Shown one piece after another: positions 43,081 to 53,200 of a stretch of 64,000 bases of DNA. The stretch is from Candidatus Litorirhabdus singularis (GTDB taxonomy: Bacteria; Pseudomonadota; Gammaproteobacteria; Pseudomonadales; Halieaceae). Made by a program: the position numbers and the translations under genes. Location: NCBI RefSeq assembly GCF_026262625.1, contig NZ_SHNN01000001.1, forward strand, positions 558,001 to 622,000, written 5' to 3'. Below the pieces are notes generated by a model. The model searched no databases and had not been told where the DNA came from. It saw nothing but the letters and a program-made list of their open reading frames with translations. Each line of letters starts with the position of its first letter. Position 1 is the first letter of the stretch.

Positions 43081-43818
43081 ATGAAAGTGACACTTTGGTT
43101 GCTGCTGGCCATGCTCTGGGCCCAGCCCGGCGCGGCCGCCGACCTGCACATTGCCAGTGCTGCCAATTTTCGGTCGACCCTGGAGCAACTGCTGCAGGAT
43201 TTTCCGGCCTCCAACCAGGAGATTGCAGTCAGCTATGCCTCTACCGGGGCGCTGTACGCACAGATTCGTCACGGCGCGCCGTTCGATATCCTGCTGGCGG
43301 CAGATGTAGCCACCCCCGCACGCCTGGCCAGTGATGGCCTGGCCGAGGCGGCAAGCCGCCGTACCTACGCGCGCGGCCAACTGGCACTGGTTTATCAACC
43401 ACATTTGGAGGCACTGGCTAAGCAAGGGCCATTGTCTATATTACGTCAGCCGCAACTGACTCTGGCGGTGGCCAATCCACACCTGGCGCCCTACGGCCGG
43501 GCCGCCGCCAGTGTGCTGGAAAAACTGCCATCAGCTACCCGCCCACAGGTAATTACCGGCACCAATATTCTGCAGGCCTATCAGCTCTGGTACAGCGGTG
43601 GCGCCGATGCGGCGCTCATCGCACGCTCTATGGCACCCGAAAACTACCTACCTATACCCGCGCAATGGCACGAGCCCATCGATCAGCAGGTCATCTTGCT
43701 CAATGGCGGCAACGAGAACGCGCTAGCGGCTCGTTTTCTGACGTATCTGGCCAGCGACCGCGCACAAGAGATTATTCTTGCTGACGGTTATCTGGACCCC
43801 GGTATTAGCGATGAATGA
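43081..43818 (+). CDS. modA: Molybdate ABC transporter substrate-binding protein
   Basis: The 245-residue protein has a signal peptide (LWLLLAMLWAQPGAAA), then ADLHIASAANFRSTLEQLL, YASTGALYAQIRHGAPFDILLAADV, and ANPHLAPYGRAAASVLEK, which match ModA. It binds molybdate or tungstate in the periplasm and delivers it to ModBC. Its stop overlaps the modB start. Confidence 0.9.
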   Translation: MKVTLWLLLAMLWAQPGAAADLHIASAANFRSTLEQLLQDFPASNQEIAVSYASTGALYAQIRHGAPFDILLAADVATPARLASDGLAEAASRRTYARGQLALVYQPHLEALAKQGPLSILRQPQLTLAVANPHLAPYGRAAASVLEKLPSATRPQVITGTNILQAYQLWYSGGADAALIARSMAPENYLPIPAQWHEPIDQQVILLNGGNENALAARFLTYLASDRAQEIILADGYLDPGISDE

Positions 43819-44482
43819 ACTCGGCGTCATTTGGCTAACGATAAAACTGGCCACGGTGACCACGGCGTGGCTGTTAGTGCTGGGCACACCGCTGGCCTGG
43901 TGGCTAGCCAACGGGCACAGTCGCTGGCGCACTGCAGTCGAGGCGGTGGTAGCACTGCCGCTGATTCTGCCACCCACGGTGCTGGGCTTTTATCTGCTAA
44001 TCGCCTTTGCCCCCGACTCGTCGCTGGGCCAGCTGTGGCAGCAACTCACTGGATCACGGCTGGCGTTTAGTTTTAGCGCGTTAGTCATAGGCTCTGTCCT
44101 CTATTCCATGCCCTTTGTAGTACAACCGCTGCAGGCCGCGTTTCGACAATTGGACCGCGGGCTACTGGAAGCCGCCGCGGTGCTGGGCGCACCTGCTCGC
44201 GATCGCTGGCTGACTATTATCCTGCCCAGCTGTCGTCACAGCTTTATCACGGCGGCCAGCCTCGGCTTCGCCCATACGGTGGGTGAATTCGGCGTCGTAC
44301 TGATGATCGGCGGCAATATTCCCGGTGAAACCCAGGTCCTGTCAATCGCCCTGTTTGACCGGGTCGAGTCACTGCAGTTTGCGCAGGCTCACGCGCTGGC
44401 TGCTGGCCTCATGGCCTTCTCGTTCGTCATGTTATATCTGTTGTATCGACGCGGTGATGGCAACTGGCGTCTGCAGTCATGA
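43811..44482 (+). CDS. modB: Molybdate ABC transporter permease
   Basis: The 223-residue membrane protein has five or six helices and the permease EAA-like loop LLEAAAVLGAPARDRWLTI. FGVVLMIGGNIPGET is a strong ModB signature. ATG 43811 overlaps modA by 8 bp. The stop overlaps the modC start by 4 bp. Confidence 0.9.
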   Translation: MNELGVIWLTIKLATVTTAWLLVLGTPLAWWLANGHSRWRTAVEAVVALPLILPPTVLGFYLLIAFAPDSSLGQLWQQLTGSRLAFSFSALVIGSVLYSMPFVVQPLQAAFRQLDRGLLEAAAVLGAPARDRWLTIILPSCRHSFITAASLGFAHTVGEFGVVLMIGGNIPGETQVLSIALFDRVESLQFAQAHALAAGLMAFSFVMLYLLYRRGDGNWRLQS

Positions 44483-45564
44483 GCGAATTGCATCTCAAGC
44501 TCCAGCTGCAGCGCAGCAATGGCTTCAACCTGGACCTGGACACGGTGATTCCGCCACGCACCTGCACCGCTGTATACGGGGCCAGTGGCAGCGGCAAGAC
44601 TACCCTGTTGAACTGCGTCGCTGGGCTGCAGCATCCGGCCGCTGGCAGCACCATTCGTTTCGGCGCTAACACCTGGTTAGACCACAACACTGAGGTAGCC
44701 ACTCACCAGCGCCAGGTCGGCTACGTTTTTCAGGATGCGAGGCTGTTCCCCTGGCTCAGCGTCAGCGACAATCTCGACTATGCTCTGCGCCGCCGTCATC
44801 GTAGCGACGGCCCCAGCCGCGAGCAGGTATGTGACTGGTTACAACTGCAGGAGCTGTTGCCCCAGGAGCCGGCGCAGCTATCTCGCGGCCAGCAACAGCG
44901 GGTGGCGATTGCACGCGCACTGCTCAGCGCCCCACAGATACTGCTGCTGGATGAACCACTGGCCAATATCGATCAGGTCAATCGCCGGCAGATTTTGGGG
45001 CACCTGCAAACCGTCCAGCGTGAGACCGGTCTGCCGATGCTGTTCGTCAGCCATGATATTGAAGAGGTCACGCGGCTTGCAGACTGGCTAGTGGTGCTAG
45101 AAGGTGGGCGCATCAGGGCTCAGGGGCCCACTCTGGATCTATGCTCGCAGCTGGACCTGGCGCTGGCCCATGAAGAACAAGCAGCGGCCATATTGGAAGC
45201 AGAAGTCGGCGAACGCGATGCCGAGTTTGGGCTGACCCGACTCAGCTTCGCCGGACAGTCACTGTGGGTAACTGGAGTATCCGCTGCAACCGGGGCACGC
45301 ATGCGGCTGCGCATCCCCGCCCGCGACGTTAGCCTCTGCCTGCAACCTCCGCAACAGACCAGTATTCTCAATGTACTGCAGGCCCGGGTGACCGCTATCG
45401 AAGACTCGCAGTCTGACCGGCTGTTGGTGCAGCTAGAAGCCGCAGGGCAATTACTGCTGGCGCGTCTGACGCGCAAATCAGTGGTCAACCTGAACCTGCA
45501 AACCGGACAATTGGTATACGCGCAGATCAAGAGTGTGGCATTGTTGTCGGATGAACCCCACTGA
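44479..45564 (+). CDS. modC: Molybdate ABC transporter ATP-binding protein
   Basis: The 361-residue protein has Walker A GASGSGKTT (residues 34-42), Q-loop VFQDARLFPW, signature LSRGQQQRVAIARAL, Walker B ILLLDEPLANID and the switch histidine (FVSHD). A C-terminal domain of about 70 residues resembles the MOP/TOBE fold that binds molybdate. It energises uptake through ModB. The next gene starts inside its last codons. Confidence 0.9.
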   Translation: MSELHLKLQLQRSNGFNLDLDTVIPPRTCTAVYGASGSGKTTLLNCVAGLQHPAAGSTIRFGANTWLDHNTEVATHQRQVGYVFQDARLFPWLSVSDNLDYALRRRHRSDGPSREQVCDWLQLQELLPQEPAQLSRGQQQRVAIARALLSAPQILLLDEPLANIDQVNRRQILGHLQTVQRETGLPMLFVSHDIEEVTRLADWLVVLEGGRIRAQGPTLDLCSQLDLALAHEEQAAAILEAEVGERDAEFGLTRLSFAGQSLWVTGVSAATGARMRLRIPARDVSLCLQPPQQTSILNVLQARVTAIEDSQSDRLLVQLEAAGQLLLARLTRKSVVNLNLQTGQLVYAQIKSVALLSDEPH

Positions 45565-46549
45565 TCCGCCGGCACCCAATGCCAGCCACCCTTATGAACG
45601 ACTCACTCCTGACCTGGTTATAGATGCTGTAGAGAGCGCAGGCTATTTATGCGACGCCCGACTGCTGGCCTTGAACAGCTATGAAAATCGCGTCTATCAG
45701 GTGGGTATCGAAGACGATGTACCCATTATCGCGAAATTCTACCGGCCCAACCGCTGGAGTCAGGAACAGATTCTGGAGGAGCATAGTTTTGCTGCGGAGC
45801 TGGTCGATGCCGATATATCGCTGGTAGCACCCTTGGCAGAGGCAGATGGTCGCACTCTCCACCACTACCAGGGCTTCAGTTTCGCGCTATTCCGGCGTCA
45901 AGGCGGTCACCCGCCAGAACTGGATAACCCGGATAGCCTGCTAGTGCTGGGGCGCACGCTGGGACGTATTCATGCGGTCGGCAGAGCCAGTGAATTTCAA
46001 CACCGCATCGATATCAGCGTGCAACGCATGGCGGTGGACAGTTATGAATACCTCAGCGAGCACTTTGTCCCGCGCGAACTAATACCCGCTTACACCAGTC
46101 TGTGTGAGGATCTGATCACCCGCATCAAGGAGACTTACCAGCCACAGACCCTGATCCGGGTGCACGGCGACTGCCACGTCGGCAACGTACTCTGGCGCGA
46201 CGATACCGCCCATTTTGTTGACCTGGATGACTGCGTCACAGCCCCGGCGGTACAAGACCTGTGGATGTTTATCAGCGGCGATCGCCAGCAGCAAACGCTG
46301 CTGCTGTCAGAGCTGCTCGACGGTTATCAGGAGTTTTGCGACTTTGAACCGCGCCAGTTGGGACTTATAGAATCCCTACGTACTATGCGCATCATGCACT
46401 ATGCCGCCTGGCTGGGACGACGCTGGGATGACCCGGCGTTTCCGCACAGTTTCACCTGGTTCAACGATGCTCGCTACTGGTCAGATCATATTCTGGAACT
46501 GCGCGAACAGATGTCTGCCTTTGACGAGCCACCGCTAACACTTTACTGA
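45551..46549 (+). CDS. srkA: SrkA/YihE-type serine/threonine protein kinase
   Basis: The 332-residue protein has the aminoglycoside-phosphotransferase-like kinase fold: LLALNSYENRVYQVG, then IAKFYRPNRWS with the ATP lysine, QILEEHSFAAEL, the catalytic loop VHGDCHVGNVLW, and VDLDDC. This wording is typical of stress response kinase A, which protects against stress-induced cell death. ATG 45551 overlaps modC by 14 bp, an unusual operon partner for this kinase; a longer start at 45533 is less likely. Confidence 0.85.
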   Translation: MNPTDPPAPNASHPYERLTPDLVIDAVESAGYLCDARLLALNSYENRVYQVGIEDDVPIIAKFYRPNRWSQEQILEEHSFAAELVDADISLVAPLAEADGRTLHHYQGFSFALFRRQGGHPPELDNPDSLLVLGRTLGRIHAVGRASEFQHRIDISVQRMAVDSYEYLSEHFVPRELIPAYTSLCEDLITRIKETYQPQTLIRVHGDCHVGNVLWRDDTAHFVDLDDCVTAPAVQDLWMFISGDRQQQTLLLSELLDGYQEFCDFEPRQLGLIESLRTMRIMHYAAWLGRRWDDPAFPHSFTWFNDARYWSDHILELREQMSAFDEPPLTLY

Positions 46550-46581
46550 GCAATGGCAGCGACTACCTCAATGACAATGGC

Positions 46582-47304
46582 TCAATCGCGCTGATTGGGG
46601 AAAAGCATGGCTCGCAGCCAATTGAAAAACCCATTTTTTGATAACACCATGCGATCCACCGCATCGTAAAACTCAGCCTGTTTAACCGGCTCCGCAAAAA
46701 AGTCAGCGCGGGTGGTAAAGCCGCGTTCTGGGTCCAGCTCTTTGACGACCCGCGCGGGGTTGCCCGCGACCACCACATTGGCCGGAACGTCTTTGGTTAC
46801 GATAGCATTGGCCGCAACCACGCTGTTCTCTCCAATGGTGACACCCTTTAGCACCACGCAGTGATCGCCCAGCCAAACGTTGTTGCCCACATGCACAGGC
46901 ATTACCCGTTCGCTGCGCTCGGTGCGGTCATAAATTCCGTGCCAGTCACAATCGGTGATGTATACGCTGTTGGCCATCATCACGCTGTCGCCAATGGTGA
47001 TTTCGTCCGAGGCACTGATCCGCGTACCCGGGCTCATCAGCACATAATCGCCCACAGTAATACTGCCCTGCCCGGGCTCGCGCCCCCATACTCCCAGCTT
47101 TACCGGCGTATTGGGCTCTCCAATCAGGGTCACGCATTTGCCGATACGGATATTGGGGCCGTCGATACTGACATGCCAGGGTTTCATAATGGTGTGATGC
47201 GGCCCCAACTCATCGCAAGCCGGGCGTAAAAAGTGCTCGGCATACCAGTATCGAAATTTCAGATAGGCTTTTTTGACCCAATAAGGTCGCTGGTCCTGCC
47301 GCAT
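46582..47304 (-). CDS. Hexapeptide-repeat acyltransferase
   Basis: The 240-residue protein shows hexapeptide-type repeats that form a left-handed beta helix, such as [15 protein letters not shown] and [20 protein letters not shown], with the histidine-bearing WHG near the acceptor site. The family O-acetylates sugars or other acceptors from acetyl-CoA. The N-terminal 35 residues ([15 protein letters not shown]) may mediate membrane or lipid contact. The acceptor is unknown, and it is transcribed alone. Confidence 0.75.
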   Translation of the reverse strand: MRQDQRPYWVKKAYLKFRYWYAEHFLRPACDELGPHHTIMKPWHVSIDGPNIRIGKCVTLIGEPNTPVKLGVWGREPGQGSITVGDYVLMSPGTRISASDEITIGDSVMMANSVYITDCDWHGIYDRTERSERVMPVHVGNNVWLGDHCVVLKGVTIGENSVVAANAIVTKDVPANVVVAGNPARVVKELDPERGFTTRADFFAEPVKQAEFYDAVDRMVLSKNGFFNWLRAMLFPNQRD

Positions 47305-47408
47305 AGTCTTCCCGCCAAGTATTAGTGTGCCGCACCGACACCAAGGTGGTATTCGTGCGCGCAGCGACTATGATGGCAGCCTGACCCAGCAACTTCAAAC
47401 CCGAAACC

Positions 47409-48089
47409 ATGTACGCCAACTCCAGCGCCGTCCATAGCAATCAGACTTTCTGCCACCCGGATTTGGCGCGAACCGTGGCGCGGCATCTCGGTAACAGCAG
47501 TCAACGTCCGCTGGCGGCCCATACCCGCGCTGCCTTCGACGCTATCGCTGAACAGGTTAAGGCACACGCCGGGCCGATTATTCTCGATTCTTACTGCGGC
47601 ACAGGTATGAGCAGCGTATTGCTGGCGCAACAAAACAGTAAGCATTTGATCATCGGCATTGACCAGTCCGAGCACAGACTCAGGCGCAACGACGGCGAGC
47701 TTCCGCCCAACTGCCTGCTGGTACGCGCTGATTGCGGTGACTTCTGGCGTATGGCACTAGCCGCGCAATGGAATATTGGTCAGCATTTCCTGCTCTACCC
47801 CAACCCATGGCCAAAAAAATCACAACTCAAACGCCGGCTGCATGGGCGCCCTGAATTTTCCACCCTGCTGGCGCTGGGAGGTCGTGTGGAGCTGCGCAGC
47901 AATTGGCAAATTTACGTAGAAGAGTTCGGTATGGCGCTAATGATGGCAGGCCAAGTGCCCTGGATCGACCAACCACCGCAGGCCGAACCGTTAACGCTGT
48001 TCGAACGCAAATACCGTGACAGCGGTCACCAGCTCTGGCGTTGTCAGTGCAGCTTGAGTCACAATGGCCAGATTACAGGAGAGCAATAA
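47409..48089 (+). CDS. TrmB-like SAM-dependent methyltransferase
   Basis: The 226-residue protein has SYCGTGMSSVLLAQQ as the SAM-binding motif, HLIIGIDQSEHRLRR, and YPNPWPKKSQLKRR, the equivalent of the PDPWPKKRH block of tRNA (guanine-N7) methyltransferase TrmB. The N-terminus and substrate region differ from housekeeping TrmB. It may methylate tRNA or another RNA. No TrmB is seen elsewhere in the window, so which gene is the main one is unknown. ATG 47409 is preferred. Its stop is one base before the cysE start. Confidence 0.65.
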   Translation: MYANSSAVHSNQTFCHPDLARTVARHLGNSSQRPLAAHTRAAFDAIAEQVKAHAGPIILDSYCGTGMSSVLLAQQNSKHLIIGIDQSEHRLRRNDGELPPNCLLVRADCGDFWRMALAAQWNIGQHFLLYPNPWPKKSQLKRRLHGRPEFSTLLALGGRVELRSNWQIYVEEFGMALMMAGQVPWIDQPPQAEPLTLFERKYRDSGHQLWRCQCSLSHNGQITGEQ

Positions 48090-48090
48090 C

Positions 48091-48882
48091 ATGGCCACAA
48101 CGCCCATCGACCCGGTCTGGCAGCGCATACATCGCGAAACCCAACAGGTTGCGCAGCAGGAGCCGCTGCTAGCTTCGTTCTTGCACGCGACCATACTCAA
48201 TCACAACGACCTCGAGTCGGCCCTGAGCTTTCATCTGGCCAATAAACTCGACAGCCCTACCGTGTCGTCTATGTTACTGCGTGAAATTATCACTCAGGCG
48301 TTTGCCTCCTGCACCAATATTGGCAAGTCTATTCGCGACGATCTGCTCGCCATCGAAGAGCGCGACTCAGCCTGCAACCGCCTGGACACGCCTTTCTTGT
48401 ATTACAAAGGCTTTCATGCGCTACAGATCCACAGGGTAGCTCACTGCCTGTGGGGTTCTGGTCGCGAAGCGCTGGCACTGTTTTTCCAAAATAAAATGTC
48501 GGAGGAGTTTGCGGTGGATATTCATCCGGCCGCCCAACTCGGTAGCGGCATTATGCTCGATCACGCCACCGGCCTGGTGATCGGAGCCACTGCCGTGGTT
48601 GGGAACAACGTTTCCATCCTGCAGTCGGTGACGCTAGGCGGCACCGGTAAAGAAGAAGGCGACCGCCATCCGAAAGTCGGCAATGGCGTATTGATCAGTG
48701 CTGGCGCCAAAATTCTGGGCAACATCCGCATCGGCGATGGTGCCAAAGTGGGTGCAGGCAGTGTAGTCCTCGAAGATGTTCCGCCCCACACCACCGTGGC
48801 TGGCGTGCCGGCTAAAGTGGTGGGTACACCCGCCAGCGACCAGCCGGCACTGGAAATGGATCACGCCTTCAGCTGCGACTAG
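48091..48882 (+). CDS. cysE: Serine O-acetyltransferase
   Basis: The 263-residue protein has the N-terminal helical domain of CysE ([21 protein letters not shown] broken across two helices, HLANKLDS), then the hexapeptide domain: [19 protein letters not shown], and [16 protein letters not shown], ending with a tail of about 30 residues. It transfers acetyl from acetyl-CoA to L-serine, the first step of cysteine synthesis. GAGAGC just before ATG 48091 is the ribosome-binding site. The stop overlaps the convergent hemE by 4 bp. Confidence 0.9.
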   Translation: MATTPIDPVWQRIHRETQQVAQQEPLLASFLHATILNHNDLESALSFHLANKLDSPTVSSMLLREIITQAFASCTNIGKSIRDDLLAIEERDSACNRLDTPFLYYKGFHALQIHRVAHCLWGSGREALALFFQNKMSEEFAVDIHPAAQLGSGIMLDHATGLVIGATAVVGNNVSILQSVTLGGTGKEEGDRHPKVGNGVLISAGAKILGNIRIGDGAKVGAGSVVLEDVPPHTTVAGVPAKVVGTPASDQPALEMDHAFSCD

Positions 48883-49943
48883 CCGTGATACTGAGGCGAG
48901 AGCTCCTGCACAGCATCAACAAAGGCTGCAACATGGTCGGGATTAACCTCAGGTGTCACACCATGGCCAAGGTTGAAGATATGACCAGGTCCACCACCAT
49001 AGGACTGCAGGATATTACCAACCTCCTGTCGAATCGCCGCCGGTGAGGCGTACAGCATAGTGGGGTCCATATTGCCCTGCAGCGCAACCTGGTCACCCAC
49101 CCGCGCACGCGCCGCGCCAATATCCGTCGTCCAATCCAACCCCAACGCATCCGCACCGGTTGCAGCCATAGGCTCCAGCCACTGGCCACCATTTTTAGTA
49201 AACAGGATCACTGGCACCTGCCGCCCCTCCGCCTCTCGTGGCAGCTGCTCTACTATCTTGCGCATGTAGGACAGCGAAAACTCCTCATAGCCCTGGTGGC
49301 TAAGAGCGCCGCCCCAGGTATCAAATATCTGCACGGCCTGAGCTCCCGCTGCAATCTGACAACTCAGGTAGTCAGCAACTGAGTCCGCCAACACATCCAG
49401 CAACTGGTGCATCACCTCTGGCTGGTCATAAGCCATGGTCTTAACCTTGCGAAAATCCTTGCTGGAACCGCCTTCAACCATATAAGTGGCCAGGGTCCAG
49501 GGGCTGCCAGAGAAACCGATCAAGGGTACAGATCCGTTCAATTCTCGACGAATTGTGCTCACAGCATCCATTACATACCCCAGATCCGCCGCCGAATTAA
49601 CCACCGACAGCGCCCGCACATCAGCTTCATTGCTAACCACCTTGCGGAATTTCGGGCCTTCACCCTCTTCGAAGTAAAGCCCCTGACCCATAGCGTCGGG
49701 AATAGTCAGGATATCGGAAAATAATATGGCAGCATCCATCGGGTAACGCCGCAACGGCTGCAGAGTTACCTCACAGGCCAATTCAGGATTAGTACACAGG
49801 TCCATAAATGAACCCGCCTGTGCCCGAGCGGCACGGTATTCAGGCAAATAACGTCCTGCCTGGCGCATCATCCAGACTGGGGTTCGATCTACCGGCTGCC
49901 GCATTAAAGCGCGCAGAAAGCGGTCATTTTTCAATTCACTCAT
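48879..49943 (-). CDS. hemE: Uroporphyrinogen decarboxylase
   Basis: The 354-residue enzyme has [17 protein letters not shown] near the N-terminus, [30 protein letters not shown], and [14 protein letters not shown], all HemE signatures. It removes four acetate carboxyls from uroporphyrinogen III in haem synthesis. A promoter is visible in the 280-bp gap that it shares with the divergent gltB gene. Confidence 0.95.
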   Translation of the reverse strand: MSELKNDRFLRALMRQPVDRTPVWMMRQAGRYLPEYRAARAQAGSFMDLCTNPELACEVTLQPLRRYPMDAAILFSDILTIPDAMGQGLYFEEGEGPKFRKVVSNEADVRALSVVNSAADLGYVMDAVSTIRRELNGSVPLIGFSGSPWTLATYMVEGGSSKDFRKVKTMAYDQPEVMHQLLDVLADSVADYLSCQIAAGAQAVQIFDTWGGALSHQGYEEFSLSYMRKIVEQLPREAEGRQVPVILFTKNGGQWLEPMAATGADALGLDWTTDIGAARARVGDQVALQGNMDPTMLYASPAAIRQEVGNILQSYGGGPGHIFNLGHGVTPEVNPDHVAAFVDAVQELSPQYHG

Positions 49944-49990
49944 AGTATTGGGCCAGACAAGTCGAAGATGGTAGCTGCGGTTCGGCGAGG

Positions 49991-50020
49991 ATTGTACGTG
50001 GTTCTTGACATCCCAGCCAA
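49991..50020 (-). promoter_or_regulatory. Putative sigma70 promoter of hemE
   Basis: On the minus strand TTGGCT (50020-50015) and TACAAT (49996-49991) are 18 bp apart, with the start codon about 48 bp downstream. Confidence 0.45.
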
Positions 50021-50044
50021 CAGCGGTTTTTCCAGTGTGAGGAT

Positions 50045-50074
50045 TTGTGGCAAATTGCCCTTGATTTGTATAGA
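50045..50074 (+). promoter_or_regulatory. Putative sigma70 promoter of gltBD
   Basis: TTGTGG (50045-50050) and TATAGA (50069-50074) are 18 bp apart. The gltB start lies 150 bp downstream, leaving a long leader with no recognised riboswitch. Confidence 0.4.
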
Positions 50075-50223
50075 ATTGCCAACCTTTTTTCCGACGTGTA
50101 AACAGAGTGCTTTGAATACAGTGATTAGCCAGTAAATCTCCAACACCGCGTTCGCGCTTCTCGCGCGCTCAGAACCAACAACGTAAAGCACTGATAGAAG
50201 CCGCTTGCATGGAGCAGCCATAG

Positions 50224-53200
50224 ATGAATGTGAAAGAAAACAAGCCCGCCCTGTCCCGCCCTGGTGCGGTAGGCCTCTACGACCCAGCTAATGAAAAAGA
50301 CAGCTGCGGCGTCGGCTTTGTAGCAGATATGAAAGGCCGTCCCAGTCACCAGATTGTGATGGAGGCTGATCACGCCCTCCGCCGGATGAACCACCGCGGT
50401 GGCTGTGGTTGCGAGGCGAATACCGGTGATGGCTGCGGCATACTGACCGCTATTCCACATAAATTCCTGCAAAAGTCAGCAAAGGCGGCCTTTAACGTCG
50501 ATCTCCCTGAAAAAGGGCTCTATGCGGTTGGTAATATTTTCCTTCCTCAGGACGCCACTGAGCGCGCTCACTGTAAAGCTACGGTAGAGCAGTTTATTAG
50601 CATGCAGGGGCAGACTTTAATCGGCTGGCGCAGTATGGACGTACAGCCAAAGCTGGCAGATGTTGGCCCCACCGCGCTCGCGTCAATGCCCGTCATTGAG
50701 CAGCTCTACGTTGGCGCCGCCGAAGGAACATCTGGCGATGACTTCGAGCGCCAGCTTTACATTATTCGCAAAATCAGCACCCGCACCTTGCGCACCGAGC
50801 ACGAGCTGAATGAAGCGCAGGCCTTCTATATATGCACACTGTCTTCCAAGGTCATTGTTTACAAAGGCATGCTGACCCCGGACCAACTGGTGCCGTTTTA
50901 CCCCGATCTCGCTGACGAAGACTATGAAGCCCACCTGGCCATGGTGCACAGCCGTTTCAGCACCAATACTTTTCCCTCCTGGGACCGGGCACAACCGAAT
51001 CGCTTTATGAGTCACAACGGCGAGATCAATACCCGTCAGGGCAACATTAATGCCATGCGCTCACGTCAAGGCGTGGTGAAAAGTGAACTGTTTGGCACCG
51101 AAATCAACAAACTGTTTCCGGTCGTTGAACCAGACTGTTCGGACTCGGGTAGTTTCGACAACGTCCTCGAATTCATGCTCATGAATGGCCGCACCCTCCA
51201 GGAAGCCATCATGTTAATGGTGCCTGAAGCCTGGCAGAACGATGAAGAGATGTCCGAGGAGAAGCGCAACTTCTACGAGTTCAACTCGACTATGATGGAG
51301 CCCTGGGATGGCCCCGCCTCCATTGCCTTTACCGACGGTCACTATATCGGCGCCGTGCTGGACCGCAACGGCCTGCGCCCCAGCCGCTACTACATTACCC
51401 ACGATGACAAAGTCATTATGGCATCTGAGGTAGGCGTGGTTGAAATCGAACCCTCCAACGTCAAGTTCAAGGGGCGATTGCAGCCGGGCAAAATGTTCCT
51501 GCTCGACTTCGACGAAGGCCGACTGATTACCGATGAAGAACTCAAAGGTGGGTACTCCAGCTCGCAACCCTTCGGCGAGTGGCTGAACGACCAACGTATA
51601 GACCTCAGCCAACTGCACACTGAAGCAGAGCCCCACGGTTTTGAACCTGAGACGCTGCTGGAACGCATGATGACTTTTGGTTTCACTACCGAGACCATGC
51701 AATTCATGCTGCTGCCGCTGGTGCAGGAGCTGCGCGATCCAGTCAGCTCTATGGGTAATGACTCTGCGCTGGCCTGTCTGTCAGACAAGTCGCGCATGAT
51801 CTACGATTACTTCAAACAGCTGTTTGCTCAGGTTACCAACCCGGCAATCGACTCCATCCGCGAAGAAGTTGTTATGTCGCTGGAGTGTTACATAGGACCC
51901 GAGGGCAACCTGCTGGAAGCCACTGCAGAGCATGCGCACCGCATGCGCATCCCACACCCGATTCTGACCAATGAGGAAATGGCAGCTATTCGCCACCTCG
52001 ACCACCGCGGCTGGCGCTCGCGGGTGATTGATATCACCTACCCCAGACGTGAAGGCAATGCCGGCCTGGAAGCCTCACTGCTGCGCATCTGTGAAGAAGC
52101 CTCCCAGGCCATTGCCGACGGTTACAGCCTGATCGTATTGTCCGACCGTGAAATCAGCGCACAGCGGGTGCCGATCAGCACACTGCTGGCCGGTGGCGCC
52201 GTGCACCAGCACTTGGTTGCCGGCTCAGAACGCACCAAGATAGGTATTGTGGTTGAAACTGGCGAAGCTCGCGAGGTTCATCATCACTGCATGCTAATTG
52301 GCTTCGGCGTGGACGCGATCAACCCTTATTTGGCATTTGAGTCTTTGTGGCAGTCCCAGCGAGACGGTCTGCTGCCTGGCGAAAAATACGATTGTGACGA
52401 GAAAATTGTCGCCGCTTATCGCAAAGGTGTCGCCAAAGGCATGCTCAAGGTCATGGCAAAAATGGGTATCTCCACTTTGCAGTCCTACAAGGGCGCCCAG
52501 ATATTTGAAGCGGTCGGAATCGCCAGCGATGTTATTGAGCGCTGCTTTAAAGGCACACCTAGTCGCGTGGAGGGTGTCAGCTTTGAGGTGTTGGGAGAAG
52601 AAGCATTGCGGCGGCATGAAGTCGCCTATCCGTCTGTGCCTGCCCAACGTATTCCGGTACTGGAGAACCCCGGCGACGTGCACTGGCGCGCTCGCGGTGA
52701 AAAGCACATGTGGAACCCTCAGACTATTTCTGCGGTTCAGGAAGCTTCACGTAACAACAGCCGCGAAGCCTATGATCGCTTTGTTCAGGCTTCAGACGAC
52801 GACGCCACTCGCGGTGCCACGCTGCGTGGTTTGATGGGCTTTAGGGAAGGTGCTAACGGCGGTCCAATCGCCATCACCGAAGTAGAGCCTGCCTCCGAAA
52901 TCGTTAAACGTTTCTGTACCGGCGCCATGAGCTTTGGGTCCATTTCGCCCGAAGCCCACGAAACTCTGGCGGTAGCAATGAACCGCATAGGCGGCAAATC
53001 CAACACCGGCGAAGGCGGCGAAGATGCCGCGCGCTTCATACCACTGGCGAACGGCGATTCTAAACGCAGCGCTATCAAGCAGGTGGCCTCTGGTCGTTTT
53101 GGCGTGACAGCGCATTATCTGGCCAATGCCGATGAAATCCAGATCAAGATTTCGCAGGGCGCCAAGCCTGGCGAGGGCGGCGAATTACCCGGCGGCAAAG

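Noticed and set aside
50075-50223. Riboswitch in the long gltB leader
   Set aside because: No conserved riboswitch core or terminator-type hairpin could be recognised by eye.
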